Part shown: positions 19,103-26,361 of the stretch, one piece after another
How the letters are laid out: the number at the start of each line of letters is the position of its first letter
How positions within the stretch are numbered: the stretch's first letter is position 1
Source of the DNA: Nitrospiria bacterium
Lineage (GTDB): Bacteria; Nitrospirota; Nitrospiria; JACQBZ01
DNA length: 64,000 nt
Direction of reading: 5' to 3'
Assembly: GCA_035498035.1 (NCBI GenBank)
Contig: DATKAN010000026.1
Span: 62,001 to 126,000, forward strand
Made by a program: the position numbers and the translations under genes
Notes under the pieces: model-generated
What the model was told of the DNA's origin: nothing
Database searches by the model: none
The model's input: the letters and a program-made list of their open reading frames with translations, nothing else

Positions 19103-20197
19103 ATGGGATTTAATTGTGGAATTGTCGGGCTCCCCAACGTGGGGAAATCGACCCTCTTCAACGCCTTGACGGCCGCGGGCGCGGCGGTGGCGAATTATCC
19201 GTTCTGCACGATCGAGCCGAACGTCGGGGTCGTGGCCGTTCCGGACCAACGGCTTTACCGGTTGGTCGAGATTTTCAAATCAAAGAAGGTTGTTCCAACG
19301 ACGGTTGAGTTCGTCGATATTGCCGGACTGGTCCAGGGGGCCAGCCAAGGGGAAGGTCTGGGCAACAAGTTCTTAAGCCACATTCGAAGCGTGGATGCGA
19401 TCGTTCACATCGTCCGCTGCTTTGAGAATCCGGATGTCGTGCATGTTTCGGGTTCGGTGGACCCCGCGAGAGATATCGAGATTATCGAGACCGAACTGGT
19501 CCTGGCCGATCTGGAAACGGTGGAGCGTCGTCTTCAATCGGTTGAGAAAAAGGTCCGGTCGGGAGAGGCGAAGGCCGCGGAGGAACACGTCTTCACGCAG
19601 CGGATTCACGCCTTGCTGGCGAAGGGGGAGCCGGTCCGCGGGAAACCCTACTCGCCGGAGCAGATTCGGTGGCTGCACGAGATGCATCTTCTGACCGACA
19701 AGCCGGTGTTGTATGTCGCCAATGTATCGGAGACCGATCTGGGACGGGAAACCGTTCTAGTACAGCAGGTTCGTAAAATCGCGGAACGGGAAGGGGCCCG
19801 TGTAATCGCCATCAGCGGGCAAGTCGAGGCCGAGGTGATTGCGTTGCCGAAAGAGGAGCGGGCCTCCTTCTTGAAGGAACTGGGGCTGGCCGAATCCGGG
19901 CTGGACCTCCTAATTCAGGCGGGTTACCAATTACTGGGGCTCATCACCTTTTTTACGGCCGGGGAGCCGGAGTCGAGGGCCTGGACCGTTCCGCAGGGGA
20001 CCAAGGCCCCGCAGGCGGCCGGAAAAATCCACAGCGATATGGAAAAGGGTTTTATCCGGGCCGAGGTCATGGCCTACTCCGATCTGATCGCTTGCGGAAA
20101 CGCGGCAACGGTTCGCGAACGGGGGCTGCTTCGGGTGGAGGGACGGGATTACATCGTTCGGGATGGAGATATCCTGCATTTCAGGTTTCAGGTCTGA
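19103..20197 (+). CDS. ychF: ribosome-associated P-loop ATPase YchF/OLA1
   Basis: 364 aa, standard YchF length. G1 GLPNVGKST, a G3-like [10 protein letters not shown], and the diagnostic NVSE (NxxE) in place of the NKxD guanine motif, which explains ATP preference in the family. A coiled-coil insertion (about 130-190) and a C-terminal TGS domain ending HFRFQV follow. The protein binds ribosomes and influences stress responses; its exact role is unsettled. It lies upstream of rpsF-ssb-rpsR. Confidence 0.95.
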   Translation: MGFNCGIVGLPNVGKSTLFNALTAAGAAVANYPFCTIEPNVGVVAVPDQRLYRLVEIFKSKKVVPTTVEFVDIAGLVQGASQGEGLGNKFLSHIRSVDAIVHIVRCFENPDVVHVSGSVDPARDIEIIETELVLADLETVERRLQSVEKKVRSGEAKAAEEHVFTQRIHALLAKGEPVRGKPYSPEQIRWLHEMHLLTDKPVLYVANVSETDLGRETVLVQQVRKIAEREGARVIAISGQVEAEVIALPKEERASFLKELGLAESGLDLLIQAGYQLLGLITFFTAGEPESRAWTVPQGTKAPQAAGKIHSDMEKGFIRAEVMAYSDLIACGNAATVRERGLLRVEGRDYIVRDGDILHFRFQV

Positions 20198-20315
20198 AAA
20201 GGGCTGTTGATTTTAACGGGAAGGATGTGTTACAAGAGTGACACGTTGTCGGGGTAGTTGGTACCTCGCTCTCAACGTTGCTTGAGGGCTTGACATCCAG
20301 GAGGGAGCAATCTTT

Positions 20316-20717
20316 ATGCAGCTGTATGAGTCCATTTTCATCGTTCGGCCAAACTTAACCGAAGAAGAGGTGACGAAAGTCGTTGAAAAAATGAAAGGGG
20401 TCGTCGAAAAAAACGGGGGCACCCTTTTGCAGACCGAAAACTGGGGAAAGCGAAAGCTGGCCTATGAAGTAGATAAGGAGAAGAAGGGGACCTATATCAT
20501 TTTCCGTTTCAAGGGCGACGGAAAAGTAGTAAACGATCTCGAACACAGCTTTCAAATGGAAGACGGCGTCATCAAATTTCTAACGGTCAAACCGTCCAAA
20601 GGCGATTCGGGCACGCTGGTCATGCCTTCGCCGGATGAGGGACGACCCTTCCGGGGCCGATCCGGACATGACCGGGACGATCGCCGGTGGTCGGAATCCG
20701 GTAAAAAGGCGGATTAG
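20316..20717 (+). CDS. rpsF: 30S ribosomal protein S6
   Basis: 133 aa. The S6 fold starts MQLYESIFIVRPNLTEEEV and includes WGKRKLAYEVDKEKKGTY. A charged tail rich in Arg, Asp and Ser extends past the usual 95-100 residues. GGAGGGAG precedes the ATG. It partners S18 (rpsR) in the 30S platform; the rpsF-ssb-rpsR order is classical. Confidence 0.95.
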   Translation: MQLYESIFIVRPNLTEEEVTKVVEKMKGVVEKNGGTLLQTENWGKRKLAYEVDKEKKGTYIIFRFKGDGKVVNDLEHSFQMEDGVIKFLTVKPSKGDSGTLVMPSPDEGRPFRGRSGHDRDDRRWSESGKKAD

Positions 20718-20722
20718 AAAAG

Positions 20723-21142
20723 ATGGTCAGTTACAACAAGGTGATCCTAATCGGCAACCTCACCAAAGATCCCGAAATCCGGTACACCCCCAGCGGGACG
20801 CCGGTGGCCAACTTCCGTCTTGCGGTCAACCACAAATATAAACAGGGCGAGGACCTCAAAGAGGAGGTCTGTTATATTGACGTGGTGGTTTTTGGTAAAC
20901 AGGCCGAAAATTGCGGTCAATACTTGAACAAGGGACAGAGCGTGATCGTGGACGGACGGCTTCAGGAACGCCGGTGGGAAACGGAGGACGGACAAAAACG
21001 CAGCAAGCATGAAGTGGTGGCCCAGGCGGTTCGTTTCATGCCCAAACGGGGGGAGGCGGCTCCTCCATCCGCTAAGGCGGAATCCATTCCGGAGGATGTC
21101 GAGCCGGCCGTGGGGGGCCCGGATAACGATGTCCCGTTCTGA
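20723..21142 (+). CDS. ssb: single-stranded DNA-binding protein
   Basis: 139 aa. The OB-fold begins [20 protein letters not shown] and includes the WETEDGQKR region. A short flexible linker ends in the acidic tip DNDVPF, the partner-recruiting tail found on bacterial SSB. It starts 5 bp after the rpsF stop and lies between rpsF and rpsR. Confidence 0.95.
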   Translation: MVSYNKVILIGNLTKDPEIRYTPSGTPVANFRLAVNHKYKQGEDLKEEVCYIDVVVFGKQAENCGQYLNKGQSVIVDGRLQERRWETEDGQKRSKHEVVAQAVRFMPKRGEAAPPSAKAESIPEDVEPAVGGPDNDVPF

Positions 21143-21204
21143 AGGCATCGCCACAAAAAAATAAAACGGCTGAACCCAGTCAAGGAAACAATAAGGAGGA
21201 TTCG

Positions 21205-21435
21205 GTGGAGAAAGGCCGGTTTACGCAGCGGAAGAAAAATTGCCGCTTTTGCGCCGACAAGATCAAATTTATTGATTATAAAGACACCTCGTTGTTGCGG
21301 AACTTCGTGACGGAGCGGGGAAAGATCGTCCCGCGACGGATTTCCGGCAATTGCGCGTCTCATCAGAGGGATGTGGGTCAAGCCATTAAACGAGCCCGGA
21401 GCATTGCCCTTCTGGCGTTTGCCGAGGAACGCTGA
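21205..21435 (+). CDS. rpsR: 30S ribosomal protein S18
   Basis: 76 aa, GTG start with AAGGAGG upstream. S18 core: [20 protein letters not shown] and the RRISGNC..HQR segment. It keeps three Cys (CRFC plus GNC), the cysteine-containing form that may bind zinc. It is last in the rpsF-ssb-rpsR unit. Confidence 0.96.
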   Translation: MEKGRFTQRKKNCRFCADKIKFIDYKDTSLLRNFVTERGKIVPRRISGNCASHQRDVGQAIKRARSIALLAFAEER

Positions 21436-21462
21436 GGTCGGGAAAAAACCGACACGGCCTGG
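21434..21462. terminator. possible hairpin at the end of the rpsF-ssb-rpsR unit
   Basis: Just after the rpsR stop, GGTCGG and CCGAC flank an A-rich loop. There is no clear T tract on the plus strand, so this is a weak candidate. It lies in the convergent gap between rpsR and the minus-strand DUF4388 gene. Confidence 0.3.
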
Positions 21463-21489
21463 TCGGATTTCATTGGAACGCGCGGGACG

Positions 21490-21978
21490 TCAGGATTCGT
21501 TTTGCAGCCGGGCGATGATTTCTGAGATGAGTTCAATGGGGTCCAGCACCAGCGGAATTGTCTGATCGGGCAACCTGCCGGGTGTGAACTGATAGCGGCC
21601 CTCTTCCCAACGGAAGAGGCTGTAGATAATTTCTTTGACCTGAAGCTTGAGTCCATCGAACAATTCCTTGGGGTTTAAAAACCCAAGCTCTACGACGATC
21701 GCGCCGAATTGCTTATGGGCGGCGCTCTGGAGCTTGAGTGCCGCTTCCATCTGCCCGTTCGTCAACTTACCGGCGTTGATCAGAATGTACCCCAGCCGGT
21801 CCGCCGACACGTTTGAAGATGCAAAGACGATGTTTCCCTCCTTGACGTAGATCGATTTTTCCTCACCCCCATGTTGCAGGGTCAGCGTTCCCGTCAATCT
21901 GGACGATTGGAGGTTTCGTAGCAGGTCCGGTAAAGGTGTGTCCTGAATGTTTCCGGAGAGGGGTTCGGGGTTGGTCAT
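21490..21978 (-). CDS. DUF4388-domain protein (PatA-N-like)
   Basis: 162 aa. It matches the DUF4388 style: LPDLLRNLQSSRLTGTLTL near the N-terminus, then a small beta domain (KSIYVKEGNIVFASSN), then a winged-helix-like tail with FRWEEGRYQF. Such domains occur in gliding, pilus and signalling regulators (PatA, FrzS-like contexts), but no biochemical role is fixed. The ATG at 21978 is used because the promoter at 21998-22025 would start transcription near 21991, downstream of an alternative start at 22008. It is divergent from the PilZ gene. Confidence 0.75.
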   Translation of the reverse strand: MTNPEPLSGNIQDTPLPDLLRNLQSSRLTGTLTLQHGGEEKSIYVKEGNIVFASSNVSADRLGYILINAGKLTNGQMEAALKLQSAAHKQFGAIVVELGFLNPKELFDGLKLQVKEIIYSLFRWEEGRYQFTPGRLPDQTIPLVLDPIELISEIIARLQNES

Positions 21979-21997
21979 CGTCGGCCGCGTTGATTCA

Positions 21998-22025
21998 ATT
22001 ATAGCCAAACCAAAGGTCTTGTCAA
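21998..22025 (-). promoter_or_regulatory. sigma-70-type promoter of the DUF4388 gene
   Basis: Minus strand: TTGACA (22025-22020), 16-nt spacer, TATAAT (22003-21998); both hexamers are perfect. The leader to the ATG at 21978 is only about 13 nt and shows no Shine-Dalgarno sequence. Confidence 0.7.
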
Positions 22026-22057
22026 GGAATAAGGCCGTTGCTCGAATCGGAATTTTC

Positions 22058-22086
22058 TTGACGGACGAAACGCAACTTGTTATAGT
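22058..22086 (+). promoter_or_regulatory. sigma-70-type promoter of the PilZ gene
   Basis: TTGACG (22058-22063), 17-nt spacer, TATAGT (22081-22086). It points away from the DUF4388 promoter, whose -35 ends 32 bp to the left, so the two promoters are back to back. Confidence 0.68.
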
Positions 22087-22123
22087 TTTCAGGCATCAGG
22101 TGTGGTGATCAGCGGAGTTCGAG

Positions 22124-22540
22124 TTGAAAACAAAGTCCCCCACGGAATCAAAATCGCTTTCGTCCAAAAAAGATGGCCTTCAGGCCTTTATCGAAAAGCG
22201 GCGTTCGCTTCGTTTGCCCTTGTTCGTGCTGGAAATCCGGTGGAGGAAATACAACAAGGTGTTCATCGGGCATATGCAGAACATCAGTATCGGCGGCTTG
22301 TTCATGTCCACGGAGCGCCCCCTCCAAACCGGAGAGCGTTTTCCGATCGAATTTGTGCTGCCGGATAAGAAGACCAAGATCAACTGTACCGGTGAAGTCA
22401 CCTGGACGCGGTCTTACGCGGCAGAGGGAGCCGGTTCAGAAGGCATCGGCGTCCGTTTCGTGGATCTCAATGACCAGAAGATGAGAGCGATCGGTCAATG
22501 GATCAGGAAACAGGAGACCTCCAAGAAGAAACAGGTCTGA
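22124..22540 (+). CDS. PilZ-domain protein (c-di-GMP receptor family)
   Basis: 138 aa, TTG start. The PilZ motif pair is present: RRSLR (RxxxR) at about 26-30 and NISIGG (usual form D/NxSxxG) at about 53-58, followed by the expected beta strands (GERFPIEFVLPD; CTGEVTWTR; GIGVRFVDL). PilZ proteins bind cyclic di-GMP and often act on pili, motility or exopolysaccharide. It stands alone with its own promoter, opposite a DUF4388 gene. Confidence 0.82.
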   Translation: MKTKSPTESKSLSSKKDGLQAFIEKRRSLRLPLFVLEIRWRKYNKVFIGHMQNISIGGLFMSTERPLQTGERFPIEFVLPDKKTKINCTGEVTWTRSYAAEGAGSEGIGVRFVDLNDQKMRAIGQWIRKQETSKKKQV

Positions 22541-22700
22541 TCCGGTTTTTTTGGGGAGGGGTAGGTCCGGGTTTTGAATCGGGCGCGCCCTAAAATCGAT
22601 CGTCTCATGAACGCCGAAGTGATCGCTTCCGGTTTTGCTGCGTTGTCCCCCTCCGACGATCGTTCGGCATCCCAACCCCAATGCATGGAGAGTATTCCGG

Positions 22701-22931
22701 ATGGGCGGAAAGTCCAAGACGACGAAACCGGGGGCGGAAAAGCGGGTACGATGGGACCGTCGTGATCCACTCCGCGATCGACGGATGATTGAGCGGCGCA
22801 GGACGGAGCGACGCAAATCCGGACGGCGCAAAGATTTCTGCCCCACCTGCGGGGGGGAGCTGACCCCAACCGCCTATTGTTCTTCCTGCAAGATCCGTGT
22901 CGTTAAAATTCGGGTGTCTTCCAAACATTGA
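22701..22931 (+). CDS. small Arg-rich protein with C-terminal zinc ribbon
   Basis: 76 aa. The middle is extremely basic (many RR pairs between residues 18 and 46). It ends in a CPTCGG...CSSC zinc-ribbon-like pair. I do not recognise a family. Its stop overlaps the TTG start of rlpA by 4 bp, which indicates translational coupling. The frame extends upstream to 22635; the ATG at 22701 is preferred for size and weak GG-rich upstream bases, but the start is uncertain. Confidence 0.55.
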   Translation: MGGKSKTTKPGAEKRVRWDRRDPLRDRRMIERRRTERRKSGRRKDFCPTCGGELTPTAYCSSCKIRVVKIRVSSKH

Positions 22932-23596
22932 ACTCGCAGATCAAACGAAGGGCAGCCCCGCCACTTTTCGGATTCTTACTGTCGATATTCGTGATCTCAT
23001 GCGCGTCGATTCCCCGATCCGGTCTTGATTATCCGGTGGGGTATCGCGAGACCGGCGTCGCCTCCTGGTACGGAGCGGAGTTTCACGGGCGTCCGACCGC
23101 CAACGGCGAGACGTATAACATGTATGGCCTGACAGCCGCCCATCGTCTGATGCCGCTCGGAACGACGATTAGGGTTACCGAACGTGAAACGGGGCGTTCG
23201 GTCACGGTGAAAGTGAACGACCGGGGTCCCTTCGTGCGGGGACGCATACTGGATCTTTCCTACGGGGCGGCCAAGGCCCTGGGCATGACCGGGAGCGGTA
23301 CGGCACCCGTTGCCATCGAGGTGGTCGGCCTTCCCCAGGAATCTTTGATAGAGGCGGGAAGCCCCTACACGGTACAAGCCGGTGCATTCGAGAGCGAAGC
23401 GAATGCAAGAAACTTGGCAAACCGGTTGAGGAAGAAATACCCGGATGTTTATTTGCTCACGGTGCGAACGAATCAAAACACGGTTTACCGTGTCCGTGTG
23501 GGATCGCTTGGTCAGAAACAATCCGCGTTCCAATTGGCGGAGCGCTTATCCAGAGAAGATCAACTGGACTCCTTTGTGACGCGGAGAGATCCATAA
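22928..23596 (+). CDS. rlpA: RlpA family lipoprotein (septal/peptidoglycan lytic transglycosylase type) with SPOR domain
   Basis: 222 aa. Lipoprotein signal with lipobox ending FVISC. A double-psi beta-barrel follows (GVASWYGAEFHGRPTANGE; VKVNDRGPFVRGR, the DRGPF containing the catalytic Asp of RlpA enzymes). A C-terminal SPOR domain (about 145-220; YTVQAGAFESEANARNLA) targets denuded glycan strands at the septum. Role: glycan cleavage in cell separation. The TTG start overlaps the upstream small gene by 4 bp. Confidence 0.9.
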   Translation: MNSQIKRRAAPPLFGFLLSIFVISCASIPRSGLDYPVGYRETGVASWYGAEFHGRPTANGETYNMYGLTAAHRLMPLGTTIRVTERETGRSVTVKVNDRGPFVRGRILDLSYGAAKALGMTGSGTAPVAIEVVGLPQESLIEAGSPYTVQAGAFESEANARNLANRLRKKYPDVYLLTVRTNQNTVYRVRVGSLGQKQSAFQLAERLSREDQLDSFVTRRDP

Positions 23597-23606
23597 TCGT
23601 GGAAAA

Positions 23607-23625
23607 GTCCGACCACCACTCGGAC
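23607..23625 (+). terminator. short hairpin after rlpA
   Basis: Perfect 6-bp stem GTCCGA/TCGGAC with a 7-nt loop, 10 nt after the rlpA stop. There is no T tract, so it may be an mRNA 3'-end stabiliser rather than a terminator. Confidence 0.3.
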
Positions 23626-23681
23626 AAGAAACTGAAGCGGGTTTTCGGAAGACAATCTAACCTGGTTAAAGGAGAAATTCG

Positions 23682-23957
23682 ATGGCGAATCCGGTTAAAC
23701 TGGAAGAGAAGATCAATCGTCTGAAAAAAACGATATCGGAAAAACGGGAGGGGAAATCAGGGACGGAAACCTCGATGCAATTGCGGCCCTTCCGAAAGCG
23801 GTTGAAGCGTCTTCAACGGCGGCGACGCGTTCTGTTGTCCTCCTTGGAGCATGGGACGAAGGTCAAGGGCGAGAAGGCGGAAAAGGAAGGTAAGGCGGCC
23901 CCGAAGCCACCGGCCCCCGAGAAACCCACCGTCGATAAAGAGGCCAAGGCCGGCTAG
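23682..23957 (+). CDS. hypothetical basic protein, 91 aa
   Basis: Highly charged and without hydrophobic segments. Residues 1-60 are Lys/Arg-rich and likely helical (EEKINRLKKTISEKREG; RKRLKRLQRRRR). The tail is Lys/Pro/Ala/Glu low complexity. GGAG lies about 8 nt before the ATG. I do not recognise a family; a nucleic-acid or ribosome-associated role would fit the charge but is only a guess. Confidence 0.6.
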   Translation: MANPVKLEEKINRLKKTISEKREGKSGTETSMQLRPFRKRLKRLQRRRRVLLSSLEHGTKVKGEKAEKEGKAAPKPPAPEKPTVDKEAKAG

Positions 23958-24004
23958 CTCCTATCCACGATGCGGGCCAATGACAGTCAAAATGGAAATC
24001 GGTC

Positions 24005-24538
24005 ATGAGCGCCATGTTGCGAGGCGAAAACGCCGTCCGGTTATCAAACCTTCACCGGATTCTCTGGGCCGTGGCCTTCTTGTGGTTTCTAAGCGGCTGT
24101 GTGCAGGCCATCTCGAAAGAAGTCCTGGACGAGGTCGATCCCGCCGCGACGTTTAAAGCCGTATTTCATGACCCGGACTCCTACAAGGGCAAGACCGTCC
24201 TTTGGGGCGGCAAAATCATCCAGGCCCGAAACAAAAAAAACACGACGTGGATCGAGTTGCTGCAGCAGCCGCTGGGTCGTGACGACCGCCCGATTCGCGG
24301 CAGTGAATCGGAGGGCCGATTTTTAATCCGTCATGAAGGGTTCTTGGATCCGGCCGTTTACGGACGCGGCCGAGACCTTACGGTGGTCGGGGAGATTCAG
24401 GGCCGTGAAACCCGTCCGCTGGATGAAGTCGAATTCAGTTACCCCGTCGTCTCGGACAAGCAGTTGGTGCTATGGGGTCCGCACCAGGAATCGACCATTC
24501 ATTTCGGCCTGGGTGTCGGGGCCACCTTCTCGAGATGA
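24005..24538 (+). CDS. slp: Slp-family outer-membrane lipoprotein
   Basis: 177 aa. An N-terminal hydrophobic stretch ends in lipobox LSGC (Cys about residue 32). The mature part fits Slp/YeaY: DPDSYKGKTVLWGGKIIQARN, TWIELLQQPLG, EGRFLIRHEGFLDPAVYGRGRDLTVVGEI in part. Slp is a starvation- and stationary-phase-inducible outer-membrane lipoprotein of E. coli with no known enzymatic activity. Starts at 24005 and 24014 are both possible. It is convergent with the minus-strand operon ending at 24634. Confidence 0.85.
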   Translation: MSAMLRGENAVRLSNLHRILWAVAFLWFLSGCVQAISKEVLDEVDPAATFKAVFHDPDSYKGKTVLWGGKIIQARNKKNTTWIELLQQPLGRDDRPIRGSESEGRFLIRHEGFLDPAVYGRGRDLTVVGEIQGRETRPLDEVEFSYPVVSDKQLVLWGPHQESTIHFGLGVGATFSR

Positions 24539-24547
24539 CGGATTAAA

Positions 24548-24617
24548 GGGGCTTGCGTCGCCCCCTCCACCGGCAAAGCCGGATGGAGCCTCCCCTTCTC
24601 GCTCGCCTTGCTCGCTA
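24548..24617. repeat. intergenic repeat element, type 1, copy C
   Basis: About 70 bp between slp and the convergent gene ending at 24634. It shares the left arm (GGGGCTTGCGTCGCC) and right arm (CTCGCTNNCTTGCTCGCT-like) of the copies at 53817 and 60144 but lacks the central palindrome. The hairpin at 24565-24588 has stem CTCCA+CCGGC / GCCGG+bulged A+TGGAG and loop AAA. Confidence 0.7.
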
Positions 24618-24633
24618 GGGAGATCCTCAATAA

Positions 24634-25086
24634 TCACGATCGGTTGATCAGTTGATCGAGATCCGCTTTGACCGCATCGAGTTTGGATTTCGCCCGAGGG
24701 TCGGATCGGTGAACGACCTCAATCAACCCGTCGATGGATCCTTCCAACCCGGTCAGCGCTGCCCCGTTTTCTTTTGATGTCATCAGTGCAGCTGCGTGAA
24801 GCTCCTCTTGGGCCGACTTCAGTTCCTTCTCCGCCGTTCCAAAATTTCGCTCCTTGAGGTCGTTCTGAGCCGTGAGGATGCGGTCCCGCGCCGTGGTGAG
24901 GCGCATCCGGAATCTCAGCGTACGGATTTCTCCTTCCAGCCGGGTCACTTTCGTCGTCATTTCCGACTTGGCGGAGACCAGGAGCCGGTTGAGCTTTTCC
25001 GCCCGGAACGACCCCGTCAAATACCCGGCCATAAATACGGCGGTCATCACGAATACAACGGCCATCAGTTTAAAAAAAGGTTTCAT
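24634..25086 (-). CDS. membrane-anchored coiled-coil protein, 150 aa
   Basis: One N-terminal membrane segment (about 7-27), then a long helical, charged region (30-150) with heptad-like character (VTRLEGEIRTLRFRMRL), probably periplasmic. I do not recognise a family. AAAGGAG lies about 10 nt before the ATG. It follows the HEAT-repeat gene by 18 bp and is probably the last gene of the UbiB-HEAT operon. Confidence 0.6.
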   Translation of the reverse strand: MKPFFKLMAVVFVMTAVFMAGYLTGSFRAEKLNRLLVSAKSEMTTKVTRLEGEIRTLRFRMRLTTARDRILTAQNDLKERNFGTAEKELKSAQEELHAAALMTSKENGAALTGLEGSIDGLIEVVHRSDPRAKSKLDAVKADLDQLINRS

Positions 25087-25104
25087 GGTCCCACGACTCC
25101 TTTT

Positions 25105-26361
25105 CTAGGATGGCTGGCCCGGAAGCGCCATCGTTTTTTGTTGAGGTGCATTTTTGTGCGCCCCTCCTCTTGGCGGGGGTTCGTGAAGGATCCGTAGGAT
25201 CGCGCCCGCCGCGTAGCATCGTACGGACCCATCGGCATCATTCAGCCGCTCGGCGAGTGCGGGTAACGCGTCGGGTTTTCCCATCATGCCCAGGGCTCGC
25301 GCCGTGGCCGAGCGCACACGCGATGAGGGATCCGTCAGCAATGGAACGAGCATTGGTGACGCTTTTGTTCCAATATCGAAGTCCTCCGACCGCGCGACCT
25401 CCCCAAGCGACCTTGCGGCCGAGCTGCGAATGCCGTAGTCGGGATCGGCGAGAGCGTCTTTCAATAATTCCAACGACCGCGGGTCGTGCCGCTTTATCAT
25501 AGACACAGCGGCCGAGAGCCGCACGAACGGATCGCGGTCTTGTGCGGCCTGTTGAAGCAGAAACAAGACCTCGGATGTTCTGTAGGTTCCCAAGGCAAGC
25601 GCGGCCTGGCTGCGAACCTCGGCATCGGGGTCGTTTAACGCCCTGGACAGCACCGGAATGGCGTGGAAGGTTCCGAGGTCGGCCAGGGCTTGGGCGGCGT
25701 AGCTCCGGACGGTTGCGTCCGGATCCTCAAGGGCCTTTGTGAGCAGGGGCAGAGCCCGGACGTCGCCCGTTTTACCGAGTCCCGTCGCCGCCATTAGGCG
25801 AGCCTCCGGATTCTCGTTTTTCATCGCCTGTTCAAAAATCGTGAGCGCGTTGGAATGCGAATCCATTCCTATGATACCGACGGCCGTGCCCAGTCCCAGC
25901 AATTGCACGTCCGGGTCCTCGTCCTTCAACGCTTTCGTCAGGAGCGATGGAGGGGCCTCGGACTTCAGTCCGCTCAACACCCGAACGGCCGTCATCCGAA
26001 CGGAAACATCCGGATCCGCCATCGCGGGCTCGATGAATCGGACGGCCGTTTGAGATCCGAAGTTTGCCGCGGCCTCGACCGAAAAAAGGCGGACGGTGGC
26101 GTCCGTGTCTTTCGAACAGACCGTCAGCCAGGGGATCACGGCCGGGTCGGTGCTGTCGCCCATCGCCTTGGCGGCCGCGCTTCGCGCAAACGGATCCTGT
26201 TCTTGGAGTGCGTTCCGAAGCACCTCGAGGGATTTTTCCCGTAATTGAAGGCTTGGATCCTGTTGGAGTAAGAGTCGGATCAGGATAAGACCGGCGACGA
26301 TTCCCGTGAGACCCAGAGCGGTCATCAGAACATTCCGATGGCCAGCGGATGGTCGGTTCAC
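25105..26361 (-). CDS. membrane-anchored HEAT-repeat protein
   Basis: 418 aa from a GTG at 26361. A hydrophobic helix (about 12-34) is followed by roughly ten HEAT/PBS-lyase-type repeats with the recurrent pattern DPDxxVRxxAAxALG (for example DATVRSYAAQALADLG; DAEVRSQAALALG; DYGIRSSAARSLGE). These make an alpha-solenoid used for protein binding; the partner is unknown. The GTG overlaps the ubiB-like stop (GTGA), which is why I chose it over a start at 26421 that reads deeper into the upstream gene. There are no Cys or lyase residues suggesting catalysis. Confidence 0.78.
   Translation of the reverse strand: MNRPSAGHRNVLMTALGLTGIVAGLILIRLLLQQDPSLQLREKSLEVLRNALQEQDPFARSAAAKAMGDSTDPAVIPWLTVCSKDTDATVRLFSVEAAANFGSQTAVRFIEPAMADPDVSVRMTAVRVLSGLKSEAPPSLLTKALKDEDPDVQLLGLGTAVGIIGMDSHSNALTIFEQAMKNENPEARLMAATGLGKTGDVRALPLLTKALEDPDATVRSYAAQALADLGTFHAIPVLSRALNDPDAEVRSQAALALGTYRTSEVLFLLQQAAQDRDPFVRLSAAVSMIKRHDPRSLELLKDALADPDYGIRSSAARSLGEVARSEDFDIGTKASPMLVPLLTDPSSRVRSATARALGMMGKPDALPALAERLNDADGSVRCYAAGAILRILHEPPPRGGAHKNAPQQKTMALPGQPS

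Noticed and set aside
17483-19249. 588-codon open frame antisense to hppA and ychF
   Set aside because: High-GC shadow of hppA: composition rich in His, Asp, Arg and Gly, no domain, no start signal.
20198-20315. Possible ribosomal-protein leader (S6:S18 binding motif) before rpsF
   Set aside because: Some short inverted repeats are present, but I could not match the known motif by eye.
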